Shown here: in pieces, positions 61,321 through 64,000 of the stretch
How positions within the stretch are numbered: position 1 is the stretch's first letter
How the letters are laid out: every line of letters begins with the position of its first letter
NCBI GenBank assembly: GCA_904063045.1
Contig: CAJFCJ010000003.1
Span: 496,001 to 560,000, forward strand
Origin: Dimorphilus gyrociliatus
Taxonomy: Eukaryota > Annelida > Polychaeta > Dinophilidae
Direction: 5' to 3'
Length of the DNA: 64,000 nucleotides
Position numbers and translations under genes: made by a program
Notes under the pieces: generated by a model
The model's input: only the letters and a program-made list of their open reading frames with translations
What the model was told of the DNA's origin: nothing
Database searches by the model: none

Positions 61321-64000
61321 ACCGCGAACGGTATCAATGGTCGACGCGGGAAACAAGCAGTCCTCTTCGACTAACATGATAACCGGAAGTATGAGAACAG
61401 TTCAACGAGATGGAAGCCGGGTGACAACTGTCGTAGCTACACCCGGTTTAGGAAGCGATAGAGCTTCAGAAATTTCATACACGGACACTAAAGTTATTGG
61501 AAATGGTTCATTTGGTGTTGTATATCAAGCGAGGTTGGCAGAGACCAACGAATTAATCGCTATAAAGAAAGTTCTGCAGGATAAAAGGTTTAAGAACAGG
61601 GAACTGCAGATTATGAGAAAGCTGGAACATCAGAATATAGTACAATTAAAGTACTTTTTTTATTCTAGTGGCGACAAAAAAGACGAGGTAAGTGTTCTCT
61701 GAGCTTAAAGTTATTTTCTCATATGGGAGTCGTACCTAGTCGAAAATTTTTTCCCTGAGCCCGATACTAATCGTCATATTTCGTGAGTTGATAAACTCTT
61801 TTAGTATGAACAGTATAACACTCTGCATATAAATTTGTCAATAATTTATCTATAAAACTACATATATTGTCTAAATTACCTGGAGATGGAGAACGCAACT
61901 ATCCCAAAAAAAGTATTTTGTTAACGACTATCAAAGCTTTTCAGGAAAAAGTTCATTGTCCGTAAAGTCACGTTCGCTTTATCATACACAAAATGTTACT
62001 ACAATTCCCTTAGATAAAAAAAGTATTGTTCCATCCAGGGAATTATTTATTATGAAAGTTAGTTATACCCAATTTATATGCCTGTGATATACTCTTATTA
62101 TTATTTAAGAATTCATCAAATTATTTTGACTGTAAGAAGTAGACAACCCTCTTAAAATGCTTTAAGTCAATAATACTTAAACTTCAATATTCAATATTTA
62201 AATTTTAAAAATGGCAATAGTTCCATAATTAACGGTTTAATAATAACAGTATTAATGATAGCTTAGGAGATATGAATATAGGATTTAAAGAGGTGGATTA
62301 GACGGTACAGATAATATAAAAGTAGGGAGCAGGGAGGGAGTTAAAGAGGGAGGTGGAAAGGGAAAGAAGCTATACTAAAATTAAATTATATTTGTATAAT
62401 TTGATAGAATTATCTTATTAATGTACATTTATTCTCTTTATATTCGTTATTTTTTTTTATTGTGATAAGAAAAGATGAGACGTGTTGGAGAAAAGACTTA
62501 AAAAATTTTTTTACTACATTTAAACGGCGTAGATATAATTTGATTTTATCTTATCTATAAGTATCTTATATATTTTTATTAGTCTCTCTAACATTTACTA
62601 GCAATCGTAGTCAAAATTTCTACTTTTATTTATTTAAAATTCCTATGGGTATTCTAGAAAACCGGAGGAATAATCAATAGTTGTAATTTAAGTGTCTTGT
62701 ACGAAGTTGAGAAAGGGAGGGGAGGGAGGAGGGTGAGTGCTGGGCGTGATAAGGAAAAAGTTGAATTGAAAGAGAATGTAGAATAGGAAATATTGATAAT
62801 AATTAGAAGAATACTTACTGTCATATACATACATATATATGTATCATTTTTGCTGGAAAACTTTTAAACTGACGTTTAGTACCACAGCAAGACCGATAGT
62901 TAACTAAATATTAATACAAGCATTACTATTCTAGATTCATTCTCCAGGTAAAGCGACTCATGTTGCGTCGAAGTGTCACAAGCTTTACATCAAAGATTGT
63001 TATTGATGAATTTTCCACAGTTTTCTCTTATATATTTTTGTAGGACTTGGTTTGTTATTTAAAAGAATTTATGTAAAATTTATTTATTTATTTATATTTT
63101 ATTAAATAAGTAGATGAATACGTCTTTTAGCTATTTTGCATACATGGTCATTTTTTGAATAATTTACACGTATTAAGCATATATTTATATACATACTGTA
63201 TTCATACATATTTATCATAAATTGTGTTCTTATTCTATCTGTCTCTCGATACAGGTGTACCTAAATCTAGTTCTGGAATATGTACCCGAAACCGTTTACC
63301 GTATAACGCGACATTATTCAAAGATGAAGCAAACAATCCCAATGTTGTACATAAAAGTATATATGTACCAATTATTCAGGGGCTTAGCGTATATTCACCA
63401 GGAGGACGTATGTCACCGCGATATAAAGCCCCAAAACCTTTTATTAGATCCTGAATCGGGTGTTTTAAAACTGTGCGATTTCGGTTCAGCCAAACAACTA
63501 GTACGCGGTGAACCTAACGTTTCCTACATTTGTTCGAGATATTATCGTGCACCTGAATTAATCTTTGGCGCTACTGATTATACGCCTCAAATTGATGTCT
63601 GGTCTGCCGGCTGCGTCGTTGCCGAGTTATTATTGGGACAACCGATTTTCCCAGGAGATAGTGGCGTTGATCAGTTGGTTGAAATTATCAAAGTTCTTGG
63701 TACTCCTACTAGAGAGCAAATTAGGGAAATGAATCCGAATTATACCGAATTTAAATTTCCTCAAATAAAAGCGCATCCTTGGGGTAAAGTGTTCAGACCC
63801 CGAACCCCGTCAGAGGCATTGGACCTAGTATCGAAGCTGTTGGAATATACGCCAACGAAGAGGATCATACCATTGGAGGCCTGCGCCCATTCGTTCTTCG
63901 ATGAACTACGTGGGCAAAATACTAGATTGCCTAATGGACGACCACTTCCACCCTTGTTCAATTTTACGGAGAAAGGTGAACAAAACAAAAAATACTTTTG
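61307..64000 (+). CDS. GSK3B: Glycogen synthase kinase 3 (partial, right edge)
   Basis: Exon 1 (61307-61687) and exon 2 (63255 to the window end) join in frame over a 1567-bp intron, the longest seen here. [10 protein letters not shown] keeps the inhibitory Akt site (Ser10, RxRxxS). Kinase landmarks: [105 protein letters not shown] (the activating Tyr), [18 protein letters not shown]. The last part, [15 protein letters not shown], is near the natural C-terminus, so only a short tail is missing. It phosphorylates primed substrates and beta-catenin. Confidence 0.96.
61688..63254. other. GSK3B: GSK3 intron 1
   Basis: A 1567-bp intron with GTAAGT donor and ATACAG acceptor. Purine-rich stretches at 62320-62370 and 62710-62745. 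No nested gene seen. Confidence 0.7.

Overview
The window is nuclear DNA of a small-genome invertebrate animal. It is AT-rich. The genes are split by many GT-AG introns, most about 45-120 bp long, and sit on both strands at roughly one gene per 2-3 kb. The gene set is animal-specific (grainyhead-like TFCP2, TspanC8 tetraspanin, DIXDC1, GSK3, a rhodopsin-type neuropeptide receptor, cytosolic carboxypeptidase). Protein similarity and compactness would fit a miniaturised spiralian, for example a meiofaunal annelid such as Dimorphilus. That assignment is inference. There is no operon structure, no CRISPR array, and I recognised no tRNA or rRNA gene.

Layout, left to right: periphilin-1 C-terminus (+, cut by the window edge); large WD40 protein (-); GRAMD2-like GRAM protein (+); ENPP6-like choline phosphodiesterase (-); HIBADH (+); IQCE-like coiled-coil protein (+); ADH5 (-) head-to-head with METAP1 (+); polytopic alpha/beta hydrolase (+); SUEL-lectin/CUB secreted protein (-); small secreted orphan (+); neuropeptide-type GPCR (+); DCLRE1B/Apollo nuclease (-); TFCP2 (-); AGTPBP1/CCP1 deglutamylase (-) head-to-head with a PPP1R35-like gene (+); GTF2E1 (-) head-to-head with ABHD17 (+); a possible small membrane ORF (+); LAMTOR2 (-); RIOK2 (-) head-to-head with DIXDC1 (+); TspanC8 tetraspanin (+); RWDD2 (-); CHEK1 (-) head-to-head with GSK3 (+, cut by the right edge).

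Most genes are housekeeping or signalling genes with no common pathway. Divergent pairs share short intergenic promoters carrying ETS, CRE and YY1-like sites. AGTPBP1, PPP1R35 and IQCE all relate to cilia or centrioles, and DIXDC1 and GSK3 both act in Wnt signalling.

The most notable signal is at the ABHD17 stop codon. The normal 288-residue protein ends in UGA-CAA-UUA, the known leaky-stop hexamer context, and is followed in the same frame by 152 more sense codons of coding-like sequence. This is a strong candidate for programmed stop-codon readthrough. Other items to check are a serine hydrolase with a multi-pass membrane insert between its oxyanion-hole and nucleophile motifs, an E-box-rich alternative promoter inside GRAMD2, an orphan secreted peptide gene, and conserved ADH5-METAP1 linkage.
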